Assembly (NCBI RefSeq): GCF_050003625.1
Contig: NC_134397.1
Location: forward strand, 272,174,070-272,238,069
DNA: 64,000 nucleotides
DNA from: Haematobia irritans
Taxonomy: Eukaryota; Arthropoda; Insecta; Diptera; Muscidae
Reading direction: 5' to 3'
In this document: positions 54,640 to 64,000 of the stretch, one piece after another
How positions within the stretch are numbered: position 1 is the first letter of the stretch
How the letters are laid out: each line of letters starts with the position of its first letter
The notes under the pieces: model-generated
Databases searched by the model: none
What the model was told of the DNA's origin: nothing
Seen by the model: the letters and a program-made list of their open reading frames with translations, nothing else
Position numbers and translations under genes: made by a program

Positions 54640-55745
54640 GATCTCACTCACCTTGGGCGACGTGACGGTGACTGATCCGTCACGTCGCCAGGTTTTTCGA
54701 TGCGCGAGGTTTTTCATCCGACAGTTTATTGAGCATCCCGAGAGTGATAGAGCGAAAAGCAGAGCCATTTGCGGCATCCGTGGTTCAGCCAAACCTGCGA
54801 CTCACCACAATTTATCCCAGCCGATGTTACCAATGTCATCAACAGTGCAAAAATCACCCAAGGCGCTGGGGCCTTGCAGAATTTCTATGGTAATGCTGAA
54901 ACATCTAGGAATACTAGGAGTTGAGTACTTGACCAGACTCCTCAATTTTTATTTGGAATCGCTCATTATATCTGATGTCTGAAATATGGTTAGGGTTAGT
55001 CCACTAATGAAGATAGGCAAAAACTCGAGCAAGAGTGATTCGTTCACACCGATCTCCGTTCTCTTGCTAGCAGCCAAGATACTTGAGGCATTACTCCTCC
55101 CCAGGCATGTGGACAATTTTCCAAAAGCCAAGCCAAGAAGAAGTGATTCAAGCAGCTCAAGCCGTGTCACAGGACCTCGCGTTGCTTGACCTATCGAAGG
55201 CATTCGTAAAGGATCTGCTTTACAAAAAATTGTAAAGGATCTGCTCTGAAGTACAAGCGGTGGCACTCTAAGTCACTTGCTGCGGCTTCAACTCGCCGGA
55301 TGTGGATTCGGGTCCGCTCTAATCCTTTATACAATTATATTAAGTGCCAAGTTTAGGGACTAAAAGTCGAGACCCCGTGGAGTGAAGCAGGGAGTTGCCA
55401 AAGGTGGCGAGATATCTCCGGCACTGTTCAAGTTCTACTTATTTGACCTCTACATCCTGTGTACATTTGCGTACGACTGTACAATTAAAGGTCGCAGGGA
55501 TTTTACCAGATATTTCATATCCGACAGCAAATCCTCAGCCACACTATTCATTACATGTCAGAGTCGACGGCGAGATAATTCCGACTACAAAGTATCTCAA
55601 AATGTTAGGGGTTACATACGAAAGCCTTTTCAAGACGTGCAATTTGTGATAAGTTCCTCGGTAGAAACAAGATCCTTAAGTCGCTTGCCTGTAGCACTTA
55701 GAGTGCGGATAAAGAAACCTTCTTCACAACATATAATGTATTTGT
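54640..55745 (+). pseudogene. Non-LTR retrotransposon reverse transcriptase relic
   Basis: Read across several frames, this is a LINE reverse transcriptase. It has a GISMVMLKHLG-like start, EYLTRLLNFYLESLIISDVW, FTPISVLLLAAKILEALLLP, a GVAKGGEISPALFKFYLFDL block (motif with conserved ...GG..SP.LF) and an AYDCTI version of the YADD active site. DGEIIPTTKYLKMLGVTYES follows. The polymerase Asp pair is altered and stops are frequent. The arrangement is as in Jockey/LOA-type insect LINEs. Such an element could supply machinery for SINEs, but this copy is dead. Confidence 0.75.
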
Positions 55746-55764
55746 GATCTAGTTTGTGGCAATC

Positions 55765-55955
55765 TTGAAATTTTCATATAATTTATTGATTTCTATATTT
55801 ACTTGACATTGATATCTTATTGGATCTACACATTTACTGAAATACTCTAAAAGTTGTTCTTCAAACTTTGTCCCAGACTGGTTCATGAGGATCAGACTAT
55901 CGGGTAGTCCTACTAAGTTGTCCCAGGACGAATCCTTTAGAATGAGTCCAAATTA
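55765..55955 (-). repeat. Relative of the dispersed repeat at 2196-2517
   Basis: It shares ttttcatataatttattgat, gggtagtcctactaagttgt and cccaggacgaatcctttaga-like words with the 2.2-kb copy. It directly follows the LINE relic, so it may be that element's 3' region. Confidence 0.5.
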
Positions 55956-56820
55956 GCGTGTAAATTTACCTCGTCCTGAGGTTGATTCTTTTCCCGTAGA
56001 CATTATGTAGTCCCGACTTATTCTTAATGAGTAAATCCAATGTATAAACTTCCCCCAACATTCACTATGAACCACTGTTTTATTTAAAAATATTTCCCGA
56101 TTTTGTCTCTCTCTCCCGCCCTCCCAAGTATTTTCCATATTCTCGTTTTGTTTGCCCAGGACATGGCGAAATAATGAAGTCCGCTGCCATTGTTGTCTAT
56201 TATTAAGCATTTGTTGGTATAAACAGCAAAAAGCTTTCACATTGTATTGGACTTTTGCTTTTTGACAACGATTGGCCACAATGGCCAATGACAGTAAAAA
56301 TACTTTGGCCAGAATTAATAACGTTTAATGTGAATGTAATGAAATGTGAAAGGGGATAACAACAAGGATACCACAGCCATCAATGAATGAGTATTGGTAT
56401 TTGTCGGTGGTTGGAAAAATCCTCAACTCGCCTATTGTTTTAAGCCAAGCGACAGCAGCGAAAAGAAAACGGAGATCACGTTCATAAATATTTAGGTGAT
56501 TTTAATAAAAGTTTAATATATGTATGTATTTTTTATATACATACGTCTAGTCTAGTGGTCCAATATATGGGCATTGGTTTTTGATAAATAATTTTTTACT
56601 TATTATGATTTAAATAAAAATTATTAAAAAATGTAACAAAAGATTGTCCATGAATCATTTGATTAAAACGAAATTTATAAGCGAATGAGTTTTCCATCAG
56701 AAAATCGCCATACCGATAGCGCTCTCCGTCAGTTCGAAATTAAATTTGTTGGACCACTATATCTTCGCGAATCCGGCCCAAGGTATGGCTCATATAGGTT
56801 TAGTGCCATTGCACAGTGGG
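55956..56820. other. Intronic DNA, no gene seen
   Basis: AT-rich; a minus-strand frame at 55953-56288 has no recognisable domain. Confidence 0.45.
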
Positions 56821-57235
56821 CCAAATGAAAGGTTTTTGAAGCATTAAATCAACGGAAGCACCTAGAGCTCTGAAATTTTGTACATTTACCACTGAAGATG
56901 CGAATAAAGTATAATCAAAATTTTGGACCGATCCGCCCACTGCCACGCCCACTTTCAAATGAAGGGTATACTTCAACCGAAAGGAAGCGCCTAGAGAAAT
57001 TTTGTACATGTGTTACTGGGGATGAGAATAAAGTATGATACAAATTTTGGACCGATCTGCCCACTGCCACGCCCACTTTCAAATGAAGGGCTTATTTCAA
57101 CCCAAAGGAAGCCCCTAGAGCTCTGAAATATTGTACATATACCAATGGGGATGAAAATAAAGTATGATCAACATTTCGGACCGATCCGCCCACTGCCACG
57201 CCCACTTTCTAATGGAGGATGTATCTCAACCACTT
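56821..57235. repeat. Tandem repeat, unit about 125-130 bp, three copies and a part
   Basis: Each unit has ggaagcacctagagctctga, ttttgtacat, gaataaagtatgatcaaa, ttttggaccgatccgcccac and tgccacgcccactttcaaat. Units start near 56849, 56982 and 57107. It is locally more GC-rich than the surroundings. Confidence 0.8.
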
Positions 57236-57534
57236 TAATCATACACACCAAATTAAATATATCAATATGTAGTAACATTGGAAACTGAAAATCTAGATTA
57301 CAACTGATGCACACTGTTACTCCATCTTGATCACTACCTTAGAGTGTATAAGATTTCAGCAATTTTAGTTCAATTCAAATTTAGTTCAATTCAATCTCTT
57401 ACACTCTCATTTTAGCTAAAATTTGAAATACCATATTTCTGTAACAATATGTACAAATGGGAACATATTCGTTAAAAAATGTCCAGATTTTGCCAACCCT
57501 GTAGTGTTTGTAGAAAAAAAACATTTTTGCGTTC

Positions 57535-57605
57535 CCAGTCCAAAAATAACATTTTGTTCTGGCAACAGGTTTGAAGTGATAATATTACTTCTGTACTTGT
57601 CACTA
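57535..57605. mobile_element. Right-half fragment of the foldback MITE
   Basis: tccaaaaataacattttgtt, ggtttgaagtgataatatta and cttctgtac match the right arm at 13505-13571 with decay. Confidence 0.55.
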
Positions 57606-57647
57606 CCTTGACACTCTGCTATATGTAAGTCTATATTTAAATATTAG

Positions 57648-57993
57648 GGGAGCCACCGTGGTGCAATGGTTACCATGCCCGCCTAGTATACACAAGGTCG
57701 TGGGTTCGATTCCCGCTACGACCGAACAACAAAAAGTGTTTTCAGCGGTGGTTTATCCCACCTCAGTAATGCTGGTGACATTTCTGAGGGTTTCAAAGTT
57801 TCTCTAAGTGGTTTCACTGCAAAGTGGAACGCGGTTCGGACTCGGCTTTAAAAAGGAGGTCCCTTGTCATTGAGCTTAACATGGAATCGGGCAGCACTCA
57901 GTGATAAGAGAGAAATTCACCAATGTTGTATCACAATGGACTGAATAGTCTAAGTGAGCCTGATACATCGGGCTGCCACCTAACCTAACCTAA
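57648..57993 (+). mobile_element. tRNA-derived SINE, full length
   Basis: The head gggagccaccgtggtgcaat carries A and B boxes (gggttcgattcccgctacg). The body is as at 40748. The tail is cacctaacctaacctaa, made of CCTAA units. Length 346 bp. Confidence 0.9.
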
Positions 57994-58676
57994 ATATAAG
58001 CTTTATGATTTAGCAAATTTTGTAACGGAGCCTGTGTCGACGAATCGGTAATACAGTAAGACACCCATATTTGTAACACCATAACTATAATGGCATTAGC
58101 ACTTATTAGCAGACAAATTTATTTTTGCAAGAAAGACAACATCTCAACCTTTCTAACGCATTATAGAACTTTACCAATCCGTTCCAAGTTAGTAAGTTCT
58201 ACTCCAGACAACATGGGACATACATAAAATTAGGCAAAGAAAAAATATGCTTTTTGTCACATATTTTTCTTAAATAACCAAACAATATTTACAATCGTTG
58301 TTAATTTTTACTAAAAGTACATACCTTGACTTAAATTTTACATTTCAAATTAAGTTTATAATTTTAAAAATCTTTTTTATCAGCAAAATCTCTGAACCAC
58401 CTTGCGAAACTATGAATTCAAGAAAAAAAATCAATAACAAAGAGTTCGTCGGTCTGAAAAGGCCGAACGGGTTACCGTATTGTTTTACCATTTTGGATTT
58501 TTTTGTGGTAATGTGTTGTCAACTTTTTCGTAGCACCAAATGTTTAATTTTCACAAATTCAAAAATTAATTTTATGCGTGAGATTTCGGTCATTTGGTCC
58601 AATGTGCAATGTTGCGATAGCCTATTTGAAAAAAAATGTCTAAAACCTCATATACATTACACATTCAAAATCCACT
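57994..58676. other. Intronic DNA, no gene seen
   Basis: The open frame beginning at 58298 runs through AT-rich DNA into the TTAA element at 58681 and has no domain. Confidence 0.45.
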
Positions 58677-59037
58677 TTAACCCTTTGACTACCGATGTCT
58701 ACATAGGAGAACATTCGAAAACGACGCCAAACTCTACTTTTCCACTTAGTTTCGATTTATTTCTCGATGTTATTCTAAAGTAGAGGCTTTACTATAAATA
58801 AGCTATAAATATTTTCCATATTGGTGAGCACTAAAATTAATTTTTATATAGAAATTATAGGCCAATTAGTCACAATTCAAGAATCAAGAGTACAGAACAA
58901 TTTCATATAGCTCTTGAAGTAATTGAGGTAGGTCCTCAAAATTACAATTTTTGCTCTACATGCTGTCAGTACAAGTAAAAACAGAAGAAACATTTATGTA
59001 TCTAATATTAGTTTTATTTCGGTAGTGAAAGGGTTAA
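58677..59037. mobile_element. piggyBac-type MITE (TTAA-CCCTTTGACTACCG)
   Basis: A 353-bp element (58681-59033) is flanked by TTAA on both sides. Its ends ccctttgactaccg and, at the right, the complement of ccctttcactaccg match 13 of 14. It is non-coding. It is a different family from the TTAA elements at 10498 and 24033. Confidence 0.7.
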
Positions 59038-59733
59038 GTAGATTTCAACAGTCATTTGCCTTATAAATAAGGGATTTCAAATCTACTTTTAGTAGATTTC
59101 GAGCCTAATGTGAATGGGCTATAAGGCTAATAAGTACAACGTGATATTTATAGCAATGTTTCAAAATATCTACGTATCTAACAAAAGTATTATTTTCGGT
59201 TTTAAATTATCCTTGTGTCTTAACACTTTAAACATATTTTCACTACCCCTCCCTTCATGCAAATTCGACAAAGTATTTGAAAAGAGTTATATAAAATTTC
59301 ATTTGATATATGACGCTTTCCGTAAATAATATGTAAAGGTACATAATTAATCTGGTGTAAATATTACATTTACATATAATAAAACATTACATAAATATTA
59401 TGAATAACTTAACATAACCTGAGAATAGCTGTACTTTTCGATTTATGAAAATTTGTCATACTTTATAAACACAATTAATTTCAGAAATGAATTATTTAGT
59501 TTTTATATGGGCATTGATAAAAATATCTTGAAATATTTTTTTTTTGATATTTGTGTAAAACACATTTTTCGTAATTATTATGTAAAAGAACATAATTAAT
59601 AGATTCGTCTTGGAATTTTTTTTTTGAATTCTATTCATAATAGAAATGCATTGGTTTTTTTTCTTGTGTATGACCCTTTTTAAAAATGCTATAAACATTT
59701 CTTGGAAATTTATTACAAAAATCTTATACTCAC
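59038..59733. other. Intron sequence 3' of the first FN3 exon
   Basis: AT-rich. gtatctaacaaaagtattat near 59171 recurs near 63210 with attatccttgtgtcttaaca, marking a short dispersed repeat. Confidence 0.45.
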
Positions 59734-59931
59734 TTAGTTTTGGCAGCTCAAAACGTATGGCCGAATCGGCAGCACTGCGTTTAACAATTTCCACGCCCGT
59801 TTGATTTTCGTGTATGTGGTAGACATGATAGCCGGCAATAGCACCATTTTGATTTTTAGGCGGATGCCAAGACATGGTAATGCTGGTGGCTGTAACATCC
59901 AGGACGGTGAGATTTTGTGGTTTACTTGGCA
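59734..59931 (-). CDS. Ptp99A: Receptor tyrosine phosphatase, internal exon: N-terminal part of an FN3 domain (probably Ptp99A)
   Basis: This is an internal exon of 198 bp. It has a tttcag acceptor just above 59931 and a gtgagt donor just below 59734. It enters with two bases of a split codon and leaves after one base. It encodes the first two thirds of a fibronectin type III domain: the PSKPQNLTVLDV opening, the ITMSWHPP core Trp strand, and YHVYHIHENQTGV. The exit phase (1) fits the entry phase (2 bases) of the exon at 52609-52889, so the domain continues across a 6.8-kb intron. FN3 domains of this kind form the ectodomain of dipteran receptor protein tyrosine phosphatases. The assignment to Ptp99A rests on remembered similarity of the FN3-to-transmembrane region. 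Another FN3 receptor phosphatase remains possible. The preceding exon is outside the window. Confidence 0.8.
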   Translation of the reverse strand, partial: CQVNHKISPSWMLQPPALPCLGIRLKIKMVLLPAIMSTTYTKIKRAWKLLNAVLPIRPYVLSCQN

Positions 59932-60098
59932 CTGAAAGAAAGAGGAAAAAAATGCAAATTAGAAAAGCACATAAATAATAAAAGTAAAGTAATAAATATT
60001 TCTTTGCAATAAAACAAAACACACACATACATACATCCGGATCAAGAGGGAATAAAAAGCTACGAAACGTTGTGAGGGGAATACCCACCCTTTTTTGG

Positions 60099-60176
60099 AA
60101 GCCACCGCGGTGCAATGGTTAGATGCCCGCCTTGCATACACAAGGTCGTGGGTTCGATTCCTGTTTCGGCCGAACA
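60099..60176 (+). mobile_element. SINE tRNA-like head only
   Basis: ggaagccaccgcggtgcaat through ggttcgattcctgtttcggc, then AT-rich DNA without the SINE body. Confidence 0.75.
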
Positions 60177-60354
60177 ATTAAATTAAATCCTCACTTAGGA
60201 ATTCTACAATTAACATTTATTTAAGGAAATTTTATTTAATTCCCTTTATGTAATAAAACAATGGTTTTTGTTTAATTTTTTTATTAAATTGAGTTAATGG
60301 ATCTTTGAAATTTACGTCCATCTTTTAATGTTGTATGACTTCACAAAATTTCCT

Positions 60355-61062
60355 ATTGACAGAAAATTTTGTCGAAATTTCCTATAGCCAGTAAATGTTA
60401 ACAAAGTTTCTTATTAAAAAAATTACAAAATTGCATTAATTTCTTTAATAAATAAAACTGATTTTTATTTGTTTTGAGATAATCAAAATATGCCAAGCCG
60501 TGTGATGTCGTAAATGTCAAGAATTTTCTACAAATGTCAAATTTCTTACTAGCCCCTCGATTTGATTTAAGTCACATTTTTACCAATGCTAGTAAAAAGT
60601 TTCGGTTTCGAACAAGCCCTTATAAACAGAAAATTAATAGAGAGAACATTTTGACAAAATTTCCTATAGACAGAAAATTTTAATAAAATTTCTTATAAAC
60701 TGAAAAATTCGACAAAATTTCCTATAGGCAGAAAATTTTGCCAGCATTACCTATAGACACACTCTGAGAAGGAATATGTTCACCCCAAACATGTTTCAAT
60801 ACCAAAATGTTGTTTTTGGAAGGTAAACATGGAAAATGTTGATCGCAACCATCTTATTTTCTGGACAATTATGTATCTGATGCCGAGAAAACAACATTTT
60901 GGCGACAAAAATGTTCCATGTTTACCGTATAAAAATAACATTTTTCTCTTGAGAGATGTTTGGGGTGATCGTATTCCTTCTCTGCGTGCAGAAAATTTTA
61001 ACAAAATTTCTTATAAACAGAAAATTTTGACAAAATTTTGGCGAAGTTTCCTATAGGCAGAA
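60355..61062. repeat. Tandem gaaaattttgacaaaatttcctata repeats around a foldback MITE
   Basis: Irregular units of about 25-29 bp such as agaaaattttgacaaaattt lie on both sides of 60757-60990. This is the same arrangement as at 13395-13745. Confidence 0.65.
60757..60990. mobile_element. Foldback MITE, diverged relative of 13086
   Basis: It starts acacactctgagaaggaat and ends attccttctctgcgtgca. The arms include ccccaaacatgtttcaa and its partner tgagagatgtttggggtga. It is about 234 bp and palindromic. Confidence 0.7.
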
Positions 61063-61219
61063 AATATTGACAACATTTTTGGATCAAAGAAATAAAGTTT
61101 GAAATATAAGCTAAGACTTATTTTGAGCATGTTTAATCTTTGGTTTATTTTTTAGATTTGTTAGTATATTTGTTAGTATATGAAAATTCGATAAATAGCC
61201 AAGATTTAAACCTTCAAAG

Positions 61220-61925
61220 GGAGCCACCGTGGTGCAATGGTTAGCATGCCCGCCTTGCATATACAAGGTCGTGGATTCGATTCCTGCTTCGACCAAACAC
61301 CAAAAAGTTTTTCAGCGGTGGGTTATCCCACCTCAGTAATGCTGGTGACAATTCTAAGGGTTTCAAAGCTTCTCTAAGTGGTTTCACTGCAATGTGGAAC
61401 GCCGTTCGGACTCGGCTATAAAAAGGAGGTCCCTTGTCATTGTGCTTAACATGGAATAGACTGAATAGTCTAAGTGAGACCAAAGATAATTGAGTATAAC
61501 AAGATTGAGAATTGTGCTCTTATCAAGAGAAGACAAATGTCAAGGTGTAGAGGGCTATGCGAAAAAAATTGTTTTATTTGTCATTTTTTTCCAAAGCAGC
61601 TCTGCCCAAGAATAAATTTAAACGGCAATATTCACATAAAACCATAATGAATATTTGCTTTAAAATACACATACGTTTTATTTTAATTTTCTACAATCGT
61701 TTTGGTACTGCTTTTGTGGGTTTTTATTCAAAAATTTATGAAAAACACAAATGTTATGATATTTTCCGACGCAAACGGCAGTACATTTGAGAGACACGTC
61801 GACGCAAACTTTATGATATTTTGTTGGCAGAGTCCTCTGGTGCTTCAGTTTTGCTATGACAAGTCTGCATCTTCTTCTCAATCTATCTTTGGTGAGACTG
61901 ATATATCGGGCTGCCACCTAACCTA
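61220..61925 (+). mobile_element. tRNA-derived SINE interrupted by a 0.4-kb insertion
   Basis: The head and body run from gggagccaccgtggtgcaat to aatagtctaagtgag at 61478. The 3' end resumes with actgatatatcgggctgcca and cctaacctaaac at 61897-61925. A segment between them is missing from the other SINE copies (see 61479). Confidence 0.85.
61479..61893. mobile_element. Non-coding insertion in a SINE, ends accaaagata / tatctttggt
   Basis: The inserted DNA starts accaaagata and ends tatctttggt, an inverted repeat of 10 bp. The flanks suggest a short target duplication containing GAG (GTGAG on both sides if the ends overlap). A diverged relative lies in reverse orientation at about 3465-3800. 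Confidence 0.65.
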
Positions 61926-61929
61926 AACT

Positions 61930-62460
61930 ACCCACACTTTAAAAAATTTTATTTTGATCCAAAGAGTTTGATCTACTCTTACGGATTTTGGTATTGATTC
62001 CAAGCCAAAGATGCGGCTTCTTTAAAATAGCTTTAAATCTAGGATATTTTTGCCATATATTAATAAAGCTATTCACTAATCCCAAAAAACGTCAATCCAA
62101 AAATGAAAAATTCTCAAAATAAGTCTTAGCGTACATTTGAGGCGTTCTTATCTTAAATCAAAAAATTCAAAATTTCAGTTAATTTAAGGACAATTACTTT
62201 AAATCAAATATATTTTTTTTACTTTAAGGAAAATTTTCCTTTTTTCAAAAACATACGACTTTAACGGAGAAACGCAAATTTGCAATATTTGTGTCCTAAA
62301 TTTAATAAAAAAAATCTTTAAAACAAAAATTATAAATTTTCTTTTAATTCAAATTCCATTGTTTTAAAGAAATTTGTTCTTAATATTGTGTAAATTGCAT
62401 GTTCTGAAATTTAGGTTGTACAATAATTCATATTAGGTCAATATTTGTTTTCAGTGCACC
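61930..62460. mobile_element. AT-rich MITE-like element, relative of 14825-15460
   Basis: tttggtattgattccaagcc, aagatgcggcttctttaaaa, aaataagtcttagcgtac and gactttaacggagaaacgc follow the same order as in the 14.8-kb copy. It ends cagtgcacc. Confidence 0.65.
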
Positions 62461-62646
62461 GTGGACACCTACAATTTTGTCCGTACTTGGTAGGTGTTCA
62501 CTCATGGTAGGTTAATTTTATTATGATTATACATCAAAGGTCTCATGTCTCATGTCCACTTTTAAGAGGTGTTTGCTTTTCATAGCTTCCAACTTTGAGA
62601 GGCTTCACTGCATTACAAAAATCTTACTGTAGACAAAAATATATAA

Positions 62647-62856
62647 AATAAAAACTGCATCAATGGCATTCCTAAGGAATCTTCTAAGGAAATCCATAGA
62701 AAAGGTTGTGGCCTTACAGACGAAAGAGAAAAAAAACGGATTTCAGAAGTTATTGGTAAACAAAAACCTAAGTATGTCAAAGGATATGACCATTTGCTCA
62801 CGGAAACATTTCTGCTGGATATGCACCATCCGATACCACTTGTCAATAATATGTAA
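62647..62856 (+). other. Unidentified 70-codon open segment with protein-like composition
   Basis: In the frame ending at TAA 62854-62856 it reads CGLTDEREKKRISEVIGKQK, then KYVKGYDHLLTETFLLDMHH and PIPLVNNM. The mix of charged and hydrophobic residues looks like real protein rather than AT-rich noise. No ATG near its start fits, and an in-frame stop lies at 62644. It could be the last piece of a decayed transposon ORF or a host exon on the plus strand. I do not recognise the family. Confidence 0.3.
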
Positions 62857-63714
62857 TGTGTGTATGCATGCTACTGATGTTGGCTATAAGTCAAAATATA
62901 CTACCACCATATATGCATACTGGCAGACTGGCATACATATATGACTAGGAAAACTATAAGATATTGGTTTTTGCTCTCCCCCTTTTTTGCCAGTAAAAGT
63001 AACGCAATGCTTTGCAAGCGAAAAAAAAAACTTTAAACTTCTTGTGAAAGTTCAAACCGTAATACAAGCCAAAAATGCGATTTACTGAGGATTTATCACG
63101 AACCTAAATCCCAATGTCTTTTGGTTTTCTCTTTCTTGCTTCTTTCTCCATTAGACGTTGAAGCTTTACAACTGGCACACGTTATCCTTGATATCCTGTC
63201 CAAATATCTATATGTCTAACAAAAGTATTGTTTTTCAATTTTCGATTATCCTTGCGTCTTAACACTTTCAAAATATTTTCACTAACCCCCCTTCATTTAT
63301 AGTTCTAAGGAGTTTTGTAGCTGTCATTGGTCCTCATGCGTTTTTGGTGATGATGACATAATGTTCGAAAGGCATTAATAATACAAAATACGAATCATAT
63401 AAGATACAAGTGCGAACCAAATAAACAAATCGCTTTTATTTTTTCAAATTAACGCTTTGTAAAAAAACAAAACAAAGAAAAAGAGATACCAAGAACCCCA
63501 TAGTGAAGAGCATTGATGTTTATTTTTGTATTAAAAACGGCTTTCATTATTTTAAAAAATTTAAAAAAAAAAAAAACGTTTGTGTATCACCCCATAAATC
63601 GTTATAATGATACTGGTAGCATGGTAGTGGTTGTGCAAAGAGAAAAGCACTAAATTGTATTTTAGTCTCTATATGGAGTCTATTTTTAATTAAAAAGCCA
63701 GATTATCCTTAAAA
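62857..63714. other. Intronic DNA, no gene seen
   Basis: AT-rich. A repeat of the 59171 words occurs near 63210. No exon with good splice sites found on the minus strand. Confidence 0.45.
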
Positions 63715-63935
63715 AAGCCAATTTTGTTCTTGATCGGTTTAACATATATAGACGAGTCTATATCTAATTAGCAACCGATGTGGACCAATTTTTGCATGGT
63801 AGTAAGGTGTCATATACTGACATTGTACAACCCATTTCAGCTGGATCGGATAAACTTTGGTCCTCAAGGATCGAACGAAATTTGTTCTTCCAGGAGGCTA
63901 TACCTAAAAGCCAAATGCAGTATTTTTTAAGTGAT
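63715..63935 (+). mobile_element. Helentron/DINE-like fragment with the 41-kb type of repeat
   Basis: gatgtggaccaatttttgca, ggtgtcatatactgacattg and ttcagctggatcggataaac follow the internal units of 41091-41967, with heavy decay. From 63955 to the end the ttggtattgattc-family words appear (actaattctgagacaaat). Confidence 0.5.
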
Positions 63936-64000
63936 GGCAAGATGTAGACCTTGACCTTTAGTACTAATTCTGAGACAAATATGCGTCTTCTTTTAAATAT

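Noticed and set aside
57648..57730. tRNA gene at the SINE head
   Set aside because: A and B boxes are present, but the arms do not pair as a cloverleaf by eye, and the sequence continues into the SINE body shared by several copies.
58298..58783. 161-codon open frame
   Set aside because: It runs across the border of the TTAA element at 58681 and has no domain character.

Overview
The window looks like nuclear DNA of a higher (calyptrate, probably muscid) fly. It is AT-rich, intron-dominated and crowded with dipteran mobile elements: mariner/Tc1 of three clades, a BEL/Pao LTR element, tRNA-derived SINEs, TTAA-flanked and hAT-like MITEs, and Helentron/DINE-like repeats. No prokaryotic gene organisation is present. 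The species assignment is inference; nothing in the sequence names it.

Only one host gene is visible. Four exons on the minus strand (59734-59931, 52609-52889, 35849-35965, 14367-14506) have good splice sites and exactly compatible phases. They read as fibronectin type III domains, a short juxtamembrane linker and a single transmembrane helix. I take this to be the receptor tyrosine phosphatase Ptp99A. The upstream FN3 exons would lie beyond 64000 and the phosphatase exons before position 1. The window is therefore essentially three introns (about 6.8, 16.6 and 21.3 kb) inflated by transposons.

Layout. 1-6.1 kb: SINE fragment, two DD41D mariner relics, a 1.45-kb Helentron-like element. 6.6-9.9 kb: a second such element, about 1.4 kb of (TATGA)n, and a CACG-rich array. 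10.5-16.6 kb: TTAA MITE, foldback MITE, transmembrane exon, another CACG array, SINE. 17-19 kb: a Helentron-like copy sitting inside a DD34D mariner. 21-24.3 kb: SINEs, a mariner inserted into a SINE, a tiny TTAA MITE and a hairpin. 25.9-35.3 kb: a complete BEL/Pao element with 417/418-bp near-identical LTRs and a GACCC target duplication, carrying an extra zinc-knuckle/protease ORF after pol. 35.8-43.3 kb: exon, DD41D mariner, CACG-rich element, SINE, DD34D mariner. 45.7-49.4 kb: tRNA-like SINE heads and a hAT-like element. 49.9-52.4 kb: a DD34D mariner holding a nested DD37E mariner with an intact transposase. 52.6-64 kb: two FN3 exons, a non-LTR reverse transcriptase relic, tandem repeats, SINEs and MITEs.

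The most notable item is the third ORF of the BEL element (33551-34492). It repeats the zinc-finger and aspartic-protease module already present in pol, in the position where env-like genes sit. The nested insertions, dated by their exact boundaries, form a usable relative chronology of transposition.
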